From Niastella sp. (GTDB lineage: Bacteria; Bacteroidota; Bacteroidia; Chitinophagales; Chitinophagaceae): DNA of 64,000 nt. Under the pieces are notes generated by a model. It did not search any database. It had not been told where the DNA came from and was given only the letters and a program-made list of their open reading frames with translations. Positions 44,052 through 52,868 of the stretch are shown piece after piece (the stretch's first letter is position 1; each line of letters begins with the position of its first letter). The stretch spans positions 48,501 through 112,500 of the forward strand of contig JADJVM010000006.1 in NCBI GenBank assembly GCA_016710595.1. The letters are read 5' to 3'. The position numbers were made by a program, and so were the translations under genes.

Positions 44052-45725
44052 ATGGACAACGCACAAATTGCCGATCAGTTTTCATTACTGGCTAAGTTGA
44101 TGGACATACATGGTGAAAATAGTTTTAAATCAAAATCATATTCATCTGCTGCTTTTGCCATTGAAAAATTACCAGTTCCTTTATCTGAAATGCCACCTGA
44201 AAAAATTGCGGGCATCAAAGGCATTGGTTCCTCATCTGCTCAAAAAATTTTAGAAATCCTAAAAAATGGCCATTTAGCCGCTTTAGAGAAAATAATTTTA
44301 TCCACACCCCCGGGGGTAATTGAGATGCTCCGGATAAAAGGAATTGGCCCAAAAAAAATACACACTATCTGGAAGGAAATGGAAATTGAATCGGTAGGAG
44401 AATTGCTGTATGCTTGTAAAGAAAACAGGCTGAAATTATATAATGGCTTTGGTGAAAAAACACAACAGAATGTAATTGAATTCATAGAGTTTTATTTAAA
44501 AAATAAAAACAGCCACTTGTATGCCGATGCGGAAACCCTCTTGCCCAACATCCAAAAATTTTTAGAAACGCTTTATCCCGGTTCTTTAATTTCACTAACA
44601 GGAAATTTAAAAAGGCAACTTCCGGTAGTAGATGAAATGGAATTTGTAATTGATTTGCCTGTAACCGACTTAAAAAAAGAATTAAAAAAAATTGAAGGCG
44701 CCCAAATAATATCCGAAACAGAAAAAGAAGTTGTTATTTCAACTTCACTGGGCATTCATTTGAAGTTAATTTCGGCCCCCGGTGAAAGTTTTTACCCTGT
44801 TTTAATAAAAACATCTTCTTCCCTACCTTTTTATGAGGCACTCCCTGCAGTTGGAAATATACCCGATTCAGAAGAAAGCTATTTTAAAAATATAAACCTT
44901 CCATTTATCGCCTCTCCTTACCGGGAAAACCCATTATTATTACCTAAAACCAAAGAAAATCCCAATTATTTACAAAATGTGATCACTCAAGATGATATTA
45001 AAGGCATCATACATTGCCATAGTAATTGGAGTGATGGTAGCAATACAATCGAAGATCTGGCAAATGCATGTATAAATATGGGTATGGAATACCTGGTAAT
45101 GAGCGACCATAGCAAGTCAGCATTTTATGCAAATGGCTTATCTGAAGACAGAATAAAGGAACAACATCTTTATATAGATGAACTTAATAAAAAACTGGCA
45201 CCCTTTAAAATTTTCAAAAGTATTGAATGTGATATCTTATACGATGGCCGGTTAGATTATACAGAGACAATCTTAGAAACCTTTGATTTGGTTATTGCCT
45301 CTGTACATAGCAATTTAAAAATGACTGAAGAAAAAGCGATGGCCCGGTTATTACAAGCCATTTCAAATAAATATACCAGCATCCTGGGGCATATGACGGG
45401 CAGGCTTTTACTAAGCCGTGCAGGATACCCGGTGAATCATAAAACCATTATTGATGCCTGTGCAGCACACAATGTGGTGATAGAATTAAATGCAAACCCG
45501 CATAGGTTAGATATTGATTGGGAACATATTGAATATGCACTTGATAAGGGCGTTACCATTTCCATTGACCCCGATGCTCATAATTTAACGGGCTTACAAG
45601 ATATAAAATATGGTGTGTTAGTTGCTCAAAAATCAATCGTAAAGCCTCACCAAAACCTAAGCAGTTTTAGTTTACCAGAATTTGAAGCATATATAGAAAT
45701 GATAAAAGTAAAGAAGAATTTATAG
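44052..45725 (+). CDS. PolX/PHP-family protein with a degenerate polymerase centre
   Basis: 557 residues. HhH motifs in the N-terminal 8-kDa-like region (IAGIKGIGSSSAQKI, LRIKGIGPKKI) are followed by a polymerase-beta-like palm. The canonical G-S-x-R-R and D-x-D are replaced by GNLKRQLPVVDEMEFVID there. The C-terminal PHP domain is complete: IIHCHSNWSDG, MSDHSKSA, IECDIL, ASVHSN and DPDAH. Bacterial PolX proteins act in base-excision repair, with PHP giving 3'-5' exonuclease activity. Here the nuclease looks intact and the polymerase doubtful. Confidence 0.85.
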   Translation: MDNAQIADQFSLLAKLMDIHGENSFKSKSYSSAAFAIEKLPVPLSEMPPEKIAGIKGIGSSSAQKILEILKNGHLAALEKIILSTPPGVIEMLRIKGIGPKKIHTIWKEMEIESVGELLYACKENRLKLYNGFGEKTQQNVIEFIEFYLKNKNSHLYADAETLLPNIQKFLETLYPGSLISLTGNLKRQLPVVDEMEFVIDLPVTDLKKELKKIEGAQIISETEKEVVISTSLGIHLKLISAPGESFYPVLIKTSSSLPFYEALPAVGNIPDSEESYFKNINLPFIASPYRENPLLLPKTKENPNYLQNVITQDDIKGIIHCHSNWSDGSNTIEDLANACINMGMEYLVMSDHSKSAFYANGLSEDRIKEQHLYIDELNKKLAPFKIFKSIECDILYDGRLDYTETILETFDLVIASVHSNLKMTEEKAMARLLQAISNKYTSILGHMTGRLLLSRAGYPVNHKTIIDACAAHNVVIELNANPHRLDIDWEHIEYALDKGVTISIDPDAHNLTGLQDIKYGVLVAQKSIVKPHQNLSSFSLPEFEAYIEMIKVKKNL

Positions 45726-45732
45726 GGTCCGG

Positions 45733-48700
45733 TCATTCAATTTCTTCATATAAAGGAAACTCAATAGTAAAAATGGTACCGCTGCCTGATTCAGTTTCAA
45801 AATAAATAATACCATTACTATGTTCTACAATTCTTTTACACATTGCTAAACCAAGGCCGGCGCCCGAGGTTTTAGTAGTGAAATTAGGTGTAAATATTTT
45901 AGCCCGGGCTTCATCTGTAATACCTTTGCCATTGTCTTTTACACAGATGGTAACTTTCTCTAAATCTAAAACAGATGTAATTTCAATTCTTGGTTTCACG
46001 CCTGCGGGTACTGCCTGTAAAGCATTTAAAATTAAATTTGTGAATAGCCGGTTAATATGCGTTTTATCAGCATATACCCAGGCAGGAATAGCAGGAATTT
46101 GCCAAATAAAAGTAGCTTCATCATTCCCTATATATAAATTACTTAAGGAACGCAGGGATTCATGCAAGTCAATTTTTTCTTTTCTTGTATTCTCAAGATT
46201 TGCAAATTCACTGAATTCATTGGCAATAGTGGTTAAGTGATTTATTTGTTCTACCAGAGTCTTGGCCATATTACCAGCCAGTTCATTGATATTTGAAGAT
46301 TTATTTTCTATTGAGCGTTGCAAAAATTGTAAGCTCAGTTTCATAGGTGTGAGTGGATTTTTTATTTCATGTGCCACCTGCCTGGCCATTTCTTTCCACG
46401 CCCCTTCCCTTTCTGTTTTTGCTAATTCAGCTGCGCTGGCATCTAATTTTTCTACCATCTTATTATATTCATTTACCAGGTCTTTAATTTCATCTTTACC
46501 AATCCATTCAATTGGTTCATTACGGGTACCTAAATGTATTTTCTTCATCTTTTCTGTTATCAAAGAAAAAGAATTGGTAATTCGGTTTGTAAGAAACAAT
46601 GAAACGATACCGGCAATCAGGAATATAAATGCATTCAAATTAATAATGGTCACCAAAAAGTTTGATATCTCTTGTTTCAGTCGGGACTCTGACGTAAAAT
46701 AAGGGATATTCAAGTAGGCATATTCCTTACCATCTGCACCTAAAACGGGAACATAATTGCTTAAATAACGAAGCTTACCAATTTTTTCTGTTTGAAAGTA
46801 TAGGATTTCTTTTTCGTTGTGCAAATGATAATATGCCCCAGGCTCCATCTTATCGCTCACAATCCCTTTTACGTAAGGCAAAGGAAGAGAAGAAAATTTA
46901 AGGTTCCCCGATAGGTCATATAAATTCACGTCCACGCCGTGTATGTCTGCCATTCGTTTAAGGGTTTGATCAAACTGCTCTTCTTTCTCCATTGATAATG
47001 TATCATTCATTTGCCAGCCACCGGATATGGAACGATTTACTTCCTTTTCAACTAACTTGATGGTATTGCTTAATTTTTCCCGGTTGTTAGATTCATACTT
47101 ATTTATAAAAAATAAAATAGTAGCAATCCCAATTACGAAAAAAGAAAGGATGCTGATAAACAAAATGGTTCCGTGTATTTGATTTCTTATATTTAGGTTT
47201 ATATGTGCCAATATTTTTGTGAGCTGTAAACCTGAAACACGAAAAACATTAACTGCCCAAAAAAGGGCGCTCAATATCAGGAAGCCGCAAAACAAGTATG
47301 AAAACAATGTAATAGACTCAATGGATAAACTATTTTCTTTTGCAATTACTACATATTTATCTCCGCCTGCATTGTACCAGAGTTCGGAATGGTTTTCTTT
47401 TCCTTTTATGGATAGATAATTATAATTCCCAAAATAGCGATCAGGTGGTTTGGTAGCAAATGGATAATCATTGTGGCTACTGATTAATTTTTCTTTGTTA
47501 TAAACTGCATAGGCATAGATGGATGAGTTTTCAATACTATTATCCAATCCTTTCCCAAATAATTCCGGGTAAAGGGTCTGCACGCCAATATTACGGGGTG
47601 TAACAACCAGGAATACTTCTCCTACCTTTTTATCAGCAGTATCAAATATTGTTCTTTTAGAAATATAACTAAAGCGGGCCAATGATTCATCAAAATAATA
47701 TAAACCGGGAATGCTGGTGGGTTTGGCCTGTGTATTTAAAATTGTATTTAGTTGATTATAAGTAACCGGTTCTTTAAATGCTAACGGATGCAAATGCTCA
47801 TCAAATGCATATATTTTAGTGTCATACTTATTTCTATAAGTTGAAAAATTATTCTTAACTAAACTGTCTTTAAAAAATTCATACTCATTTCTATCCTTAA
47901 AGCGCTGGAAATTTTTTGCAAAATAACCTGATCTAAAATCTGTAAGCATCGTATTTATCAACACTTCGCTGGCAGGGTCTGTCTTGGTGGCTAAAATTTC
48001 TGCATAGTGTTTACGGTTGCGCAATTCTTTGTCAGCATTTTCCATTACAATTACAGCGGTAATAGAAATCGAAAAAAAACATAGCCAAAACACCATTCGG
48101 GATGGAACAAACCGGGCAGTAATATAATTTATCCTATTGCTAAGCATAATATACAAAAACAAAATGGCCCAAAGTATCAAAAACAATTCATATCCACCGG
48201 TGAGTTTTCCAATCCTGAGGCTAAGATAACTTAACGCCATGATGCTAAAAACAATAAAAAAACTATTTAACTCACCCGGAAATAATTTTTGTTGTAAATA
48301 AAGAATTACCTGGCAAAGGAAATAATATCCTAATGCCACACAACACAAAATAAAAAAACCAATAACACTATATATAGAAAGAGAAAAGAAATTCACGACA
48401 TCAAATGATATTTGTGAATCGGCCACCAGGGAGCGGATAATATCACTACAAATAAATGTAGCAAGCAAAATGACTCCTGCTGGCAGCGCCATGAGCAGCC
48501 ATTTAATAAGAGGCTGCTTCAGTAAGAGCGGCTTAGGATCTTGTAATCCGTAAAGATGGATACGAATAAAATTCATAATCCAGAAAAACAGGATAGCATT
48601 AATAAGTAAATCTCCCAGGGAACGAAGCAAACCGGAAGAAGCATAAATAGAAGGATCAAACAATTCAAATTGCCTGAAGTTTAATGGAATTGGGAATTGA

Positions 48701-49476
48701 TAACTAAGTGTTCTCAATATCACTACCATACATGCCAAAAATAAAACCCCCTTATAAATACTAAAATTTGTTGCAATAAAAGAGGCAATATTATGAAGCA
48801 TAAGAAATACCAGGAATACAGCAAAGAGCCTTAAGATAATGGAGGCATCTGTATTTCGGTTACCGTCATATTTTTGTTTTTGAATGATGGAGAATAATGC
48901 GTTCCCATTTGTAGCACGAATGGCAGCCCCTTTCAGGGTATCGGTATCAATGTTATAATTATTGGTAATGGGCGTAGCGGCTGTAAAAGTATTCTTTAGG
49001 TACTCATTTGATATGATATAATCCCATTTTACCGGTATTAAAGCAACCGCTTCCAATGAAAGTCTTCTTTCTTTGTGCCATACATAATAACCATTCGATA
49101 ATTTTCGAAATCCTTCCCTGGCCGGTGATGCCAGTATTACAGAATCAGGAATTATGATATTTGTATTCCAAAAGAGCAAAGCAGAAGGTTCCAAATGGCC
49201 CTCGCCATAAAAAAAAATAAAAAAATCCTTTTGCATTAACCCTTTTAAGGTTTCTTCCGAAACATCCCCTTTTTGTATAGAATTTAAAAAAGGCGTATCT
49301 GAAGTAACAGCTTTAATTTGCTCTTCTGCATGTTGTACATGGTTAGTAATAATTTGTTCTACCTTTTGGATACTGGAATTGGCGCTCCAATAATTATCCA
49401 TGATAAATGAAAATGTAACCAACCATGCTGCTGTTAATACAAGCCATAATGACTTACGTTTTAGCTCCCGGGGCAA
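45733..49476 (-). CDS. very large NtrY-like sensor histidine kinase
   Basis: 1247 residues. An N-terminal helix (about 9-27) and a periplasmic segment come first. A bundle of about eight helices (about 215-500) follows, then a large extracytoplasmic region of about 270 residues and two further helices around 785 and 835. After another extracytoplasmic stretch and a last helix near 955 come HAMP, the His box VAHEIKNPLTPMKLS and an ATP domain (NLILNALQAV, VKDNGKGI, TKTSGAGLGLAMC). Most kinases are half this size. The His box and layout are NtrY-like. No response regulator is adjacent, so it is an orphan here. Confidence 0.9.
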   Translation of the reverse strand: MPRELKRKSLWLVLTAAWLVTFSFIMDNYWSANSSIQKVEQIITNHVQHAEEQIKAVTSDTPFLNSIQKGDVSEETLKGLMQKDFFIFFYGEGHLEPSALLFWNTNIIIPDSVILASPAREGFRKLSNGYYVWHKERRLSLEAVALIPVKWDYIISNEYLKNTFTAATPITNNYNIDTDTLKGAAIRATNGNALFSIIQKQKYDGNRNTDASIILRLFAVFLVFLMLHNIASFIATNFSIYKGVLFLACMVVILRTLSYQFPIPLNFRQFELFDPSIYASSGLLRSLGDLLINAILFFWIMNFIRIHLYGLQDPKPLLLKQPLIKWLLMALPAGVILLATFICSDIIRSLVADSQISFDVVNFFSLSIYSVIGFFILCCVALGYYFLCQVILYLQQKLFPGELNSFFIVFSIMALSYLSLRIGKLTGGYELFLILWAILFLYIMLSNRINYITARFVPSRMVFWLCFFSISITAVIVMENADKELRNRKHYAEILATKTDPASEVLINTMLTDFRSGYFAKNFQRFKDRNEYEFFKDSLVKNNFSTYRNKYDTKIYAFDEHLHPLAFKEPVTYNQLNTILNTQAKPTSIPGLYYFDESLARFSYISKRTIFDTADKKVGEVFLVVTPRNIGVQTLYPELFGKGLDNSIENSSIYAYAVYNKEKLISSHNDYPFATKPPDRYFGNYNYLSIKGKENHSELWYNAGGDKYVVIAKENSLSIESITLFSYLFCGFLILSALFWAVNVFRVSGLQLTKILAHINLNIRNQIHGTILFISILSFFVIGIATILFFINKYESNNREKLSNTIKLVEKEVNRSISGGWQMNDTLSMEKEEQFDQTLKRMADIHGVDVNLYDLSGNLKFSSLPLPYVKGIVSDKMEPGAYYHLHNEKEILYFQTEKIGKLRYLSNYVPVLGADGKEYAYLNIPYFTSESRLKQEISNFLVTIINLNAFIFLIAGIVSLFLTNRITNSFSLITEKMKKIHLGTRNEPIEWIGKDEIKDLVNEYNKMVEKLDASAAELAKTEREGAWKEMARQVAHEIKNPLTPMKLSLQFLQRSIENKSSNINELAGNMAKTLVEQINHLTTIANEFSEFANLENTRKEKIDLHESLRSLSNLYIGNDEATFIWQIPAIPAWVYADKTHINRLFTNLILNALQAVPAGVKPRIEITSVLDLEKVTICVKDNGKGITDEARAKIFTPNFTTKTSGAGLGLAMCKRIVEHSNGIIYFETESGSGTIFTIEFPLYEEIE

Positions 49477-49509
49477 TATTTTTTTTGGGGTAAGAATAAT
49501 TTAAATATT

Positions 49510-50280
49510 TTATTTCTCTTTCATTTTTATAGTATTCCAAAGATTATCCATTTGCGCTAAGGTCATATCATGCAAGAAAGTACCCTGGTCCCTGGCTGCA
49601 GTTTCCATTTGAGTAAAGCGGTTGATAAATTTTTTATTTGTCCTTTCCAGCGCATTCTCGGCATCTACCTTCAAAAACCGGGCAAAATTTACCAAAGAAA
49701 ACAAAACATCTCCCATTTCATCTTCCATTAACCCCACATCGCCTGTTTTTACTGCTTGCTGAAGTTCCGAAATCTCCTCTTCTACTTTTTTCCACACATC
49801 TTCAGTATTATCCCATTCGAAACCCACTTGTTTTGATTTTTCCTGCAGCCGTATTGCTTTTACCAATGCAGGCAATGATTTAGGTACACCTCCCAAAACC
49901 GACTTTTTACCTTGTGCCAATTTTATTTTTTCCCAGTTTTGCTTTACATCCTCTTCATTGTTCACCTTTACATCGCCATAAATATGGGGATGCCTGACAA
50001 TTAATTTTTCACAAACCCCGTTTATCACTTCTTCAAGCGTAAATGCATTTTTTTCGCTCCCAATTTTTGCATAAAAAATAATATGTAATAATAGATCCCC
50101 TAGCTCTTCCTGTAATCCGGGTAAATCATTTTCAGTAATCGCATCGGCCAGTTCGTAGGTTTCTTCAATAGTGAGGTGCCGCAAGGATGCTAAAGTTTGT
50201 TTTTTATCCCATGGGCATTTTTCCCTAAGTTCGTCCATAATTTTCACCAGGCGTAGAAATGCAGTGGCAGTATGTTCCAT
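49510..50280 (-). CDS. mazG: nucleoside triphosphate pyrophosphohydrolase MazG
   Basis: 256 residues from ATG 50280; the frame extends to 50322 but MEHTATAFLRLVKIMDELRE matches the family start. It has two MazG repeats, each with EExxE-type metal sites: IEETYELADAI and LGDLLLHIIFYAKIG in the first, ISELQQAV and MGDVLFSLVNFARF in the second. It hydrolyses NTPs to NMP and PPi as a housecleaning enzyme. Confidence 0.94.
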   Translation of the reverse strand: MEHTATAFLRLVKIMDELREKCPWDKKQTLASLRHLTIEETYELADAITENDLPGLQEELGDLLLHIIFYAKIGSEKNAFTLEEVINGVCEKLIVRHPHIYGDVKVNNEEDVKQNWEKIKLAQGKKSVLGGVPKSLPALVKAIRLQEKSKQVGFEWDNTEDVWKKVEEEISELQQAVKTGDVGLMEDEMGDVLFSLVNFARFLKVDAENALERTNKKFINRFTQMETAARDQGTFLHDMTLAQMDNLWNTIKMKEK

Positions 50281-50284
50281 AGAA

Positions 50285-51412
50285 CTATAATTTGATAAAT
50301 ATATATAAGAAGAAAAAAACAAAGAGTAAGATCGTAATAAATAACAACCATAAATTGAGCAAAAACATTTTCAATAATGTTTTACCCCTGCTTTGATGAT
50401 AAAAATTACGCATTGCCTTTGCCTGGTAATAAAAAATACCAATACTTAAAAGCACCAGTAAATTTCCTAACAAAGACCAGTTATAATAATCCTGTAATTT
50501 TTCAATAGATAAAATTGCCAGTAATATTATAAATATAAATACATATAAGTAAATACTAAAAACAGCATGGGTCACAAAGTTGAATGATTTATGCCGCCAA
50601 TAAAGCAGGTTTAAAAAAAATGCAAATAAAGGCAACGAAATGATTAACATTTGTGGGAAGCGGTGCCTAAATTGTTCCCCTAAAGTAGCCCATAAGGTAC
50701 GCTCTCCATTCGCACCTTCATATTTATTGCTCAAGCTGATTGCTTTTCTTTCTAATTTTTGTACCAGGAAATTATCATCAATTTTTCCTAACTGTAATAA
50801 TGAATCATATTCCTTTACAGATTTATACTTGGTTTTAATGATCGTATTGCTGGTATCTTTAAAATCCAGGTATTCCTGCCAGGTAAGTGGCTTTCCATTA
50901 TTTAAAGCAGCGGTATAGTTACGAAAAGTTACTGAATCCATCGCCTTCACTATTTCATCAGATTTTCCAGTATTGATTTTAATCCCAGGCTCTAATTCTG
51001 AATTGCTAAAAAAACTAAATAAAAGAAGAAAAAAAATAAATGAAGTAAATATATATAACCTTACCGGGTTCAGGTAACTTACCCTACGGCCTATTTTATA
51101 TTCATTCGGTAAAAAACCGGGTTTAAATAACAGGAGTTTAATCGTAGTAAAAAATTTTCCATCAAAATGGGTGATATCGTTAAAGAAATGAGTAATTAAA
51201 TGCCAGGCAGTTTCTACCGGCTCCACATTTTCCTGCCCGCAGATACTACAGTACCGGTTCGTAATTTCTGCATTACAATTAAGGCAATTCTTTTCTGTCC
51301 GCTCTTTTAAATGACTCAAACTGCTTTTTTTGTTAAAAATAATAAAGTTTAATCCTTTATTACCATTAAACCTGTTTATAGATAGTATTTTTGGCAAAAT
51401 TGTGGGGAACAA
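50285..51412 (-). CDS. DUF3667 membrane protein
   Basis: Up to 375 residues. A Cys4 zinc-ribbon-like start (NCLNCNAEITNRYCSICGQ) and the conserved THFDGKFFTTIKLLLFKPG and RVSYLNPVRLYIFTSFIFF are the DUF3667 signature. Four further membrane helices lie in the C-terminal half. The only ATG is at 51412, 18 bp from the divergent gene, so a TTG near 51320 (before SHLKERTEKNC) is a possible true start. Function unknown. It lies next to mazG. Confidence 0.75.
   Translation of the reverse strand: MFPTILPKILSINRFNGNKGLNFIIFNKKSSLSHLKERTEKNCLNCNAEITNRYCSICGQENVEPVETAWHLITHFFNDITHFDGKFFTTIKLLLFKPGFLPNEYKIGRRVSYLNPVRLYIFTSFIFFLLLFSFFSNSELEPGIKINTGKSDEIVKAMDSVTFRNYTAALNNGKPLTWQEYLDFKDTSNTIIKTKYKSVKEYDSLLQLGKIDDNFLVQKLERKAISLSNKYEGANGERTLWATLGEQFRHRFPQMLIISLPLFAFFLNLLYWRHKSFNFVTHAVFSIYLYVFIFIILLAILSIEKLQDYYNWSLLGNLLVLLSIGIFYYQAKAMRNFYHQSRGKTLLKMFLLNLWLLFITILLFVFFFLYIFIKL
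51386..51393 (+). promoter_or_regulatory. -7 element (TATTTTTG) of the secreted protein at 51431
   Basis: TATTTTTG lies 37 bp before the ATG and inside the 5' end of the longest reading of the divergent DUF3667 gene, which supports a later start for that gene. Confidence 0.45.
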
Positions 51413-51430
51413 AACCCTCCCTTACATCAC

Positions 51431-52261
51431 ATGAATAAAATTATCGTTACCGCTCTCTTTTTGATGCTTTCCTTTACACAGGTAGATGCCCAATATTATT
51501 ATAAAGATATTCTTACCAACCGGGATCTGCTTACTACCATGCAGCGTTATAAAGAAAACAAAATAAAAAATGTATCAATCGAAAGTTTTGAAGCAGACGG
51601 TTTGCCAAGCGATGGATTTATTTGTACCCGTAAAATTTCAAAAGATTTTAAAACCGTAACTCTTTTCACCCGGTCAAATATGGTAGCACCTTCCCTCTTC
51701 ATATCCCGGTTTAATGAAGATGGAACCCTATCTTCTACTTATGATAGTTCTGATATTTCAGTAACTGCCATACAATATACCTATGATAATGAAAAACGGG
51801 TTCAATCCATACAGTCCCGAATACACTCTACTGATGATGATTTTACAAACGAAATAAAAGAAGAACACCTGTATATTTATGAAAATAATAAAGTACCTGT
51901 CAAAATGATCCGGATCCGGAACCTTACAGATAGTACCCTGATTTTATTTGCGAATGATGAACACGGAAACTTAGGCATAGAAAAAGACACCCGCAGTGGC
52001 ACAAAATATTATTATTATTATGATAGTAAAAACAGGCTAACCAGTGTGGTGCAGGAAAATGATTTTAAAATTAGGCCCGTACCCGATTATATTTTTCAAT
52101 ACAATAACCAGGACAATATTACCCAAATGATTGTAACCGCAGAAGGTGGTAATAATTATGTAACCTGGAAATATGGTTATGAGAATGGACTCAGAATTTG
52201 GGAAAAATGCTACGGCAAAGACAAACGCCTGGTAGGTTCAATAGAATATCATTATAAATAA
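51431..52261 (+). CDS. secreted protein with YD/Rhs-like beta-strand repeats
   Basis: 276 residues. The signal peptide is NKIIVTALFLMLSFTQVDAQ. The mature part has successive strands of the type QYTYDNEKRVQSIQS, EEHLYIYENNKVPVK, KYYYYYDSKNRLTSV and DYIFQYNNQDNITQM, close to YD repeats. It is too short for a full Rhs shell. Probably a periplasmic or outer-membrane-associated beta protein of unknown role. Confidence 0.65.
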   Translation: MNKIIVTALFLMLSFTQVDAQYYYKDILTNRDLLTTMQRYKENKIKNVSIESFEADGLPSDGFICTRKISKDFKTVTLFTRSNMVAPSLFISRFNEDGTLSSTYDSSDISVTAIQYTYDNEKRVQSIQSRIHSTDDDFTNEIKEEHLYIYENNKVPVKMIRIRNLTDSTLILFANDEHGNLGIEKDTRSGTKYYYYYDSKNRLTSVVQENDFKIRPVPDYIFQYNNQDNITQMIVTAEGGNNYVTWKYGYENGLRIWEKCYGKDKRLVGSIEYHYK

Positions 52262-52359
52262 ACGGAGCATTAAAATATTTTAAACAGTGTTGCCTCCCGT
52301 CCTGTTTTATACAATAGCTTTATAAAAGATATTTTTATCTTTTATCGAATTATCTGGCT

Positions 52360-52367
52360 TATATTTG
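52360..52367 (+). promoter_or_regulatory. -7 element (TATATTTG) of the Rrf2-oxidase unit
   Basis: TATATTTG ends 15 bp before the Rrf2 ATG at 52383. Confidence 0.55.
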
Positions 52368-52382
52368 CTCATTAACTTTTTT

Positions 52383-52823
52383 ATGTTTTCAAAAACTTGC
52401 GAATATGCGATCAGGGCCGTTTTATACATTGCACAAATGTCAAAAAATGGTGAAAAAGTGAGTATCAAATCTATTTCTAAAGGGATAGACTCGCCTGAAC
52501 ATTTTATCGCTAAAATTTTACAGGAATTGAGCAAAAAGGGACTGGTACAATCATTGAAGGGTCCAACGGGGGGGTTTTATCTTTCTGAGCATTCTAAAAA
52601 GCATAGCCTGGCAGATATTGTAAAAGCAATTGATGGAGAGAAAATATTTACAGGCTGTGGCTTGGGAATTGGACAATGCAGCGAAGAATTTCCCTGCCCC
52701 ATACACAATGATTTTAAAGTTATAAGGAAAAAATTATTTGATTTACTGCAAAAAACCAAGGTTAATGAATTTAATACTCAATTAGAAGCGAAATTGGCAT
52801 TTTTAAAAAAGAATCATACTTAA
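52383..52823 (+). CDS. Rrf2-family transcriptional regulator
   Basis: 146 residues from ATG 52383 (MFSKTCEYAIRAVLYIAQMS). The winged helix includes IKSISKGIDSPEHFIAKILQ and VQSLKGPTGGFYLSEHSKK. Three clustered Cys (FTGCGLGIGQCSEEFPCPIH) match the 2Fe-2S/4Fe-4S site of NsrR/IscR-type sensors. It probably senses NO, O2 or redox state and controls the oxidase-globin-hemerythrin genes that follow 45 bp downstream. Confidence 0.9.
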   Translation: MFSKTCEYAIRAVLYIAQMSKNGEKVSIKSISKGIDSPEHFIAKILQELSKKGLVQSLKGPTGGFYLSEHSKKHSLADIVKAIDGEKIFTGCGLGIGQCSEEFPCPIHNDFKVIRKKLFDLLQKTKVNEFNTQLEAKLAFLKKNHT

Positions 52824-52868
52824 ATTATTCATATAAAAGATGTAAATAAGATTTTAATATCTCATTTT

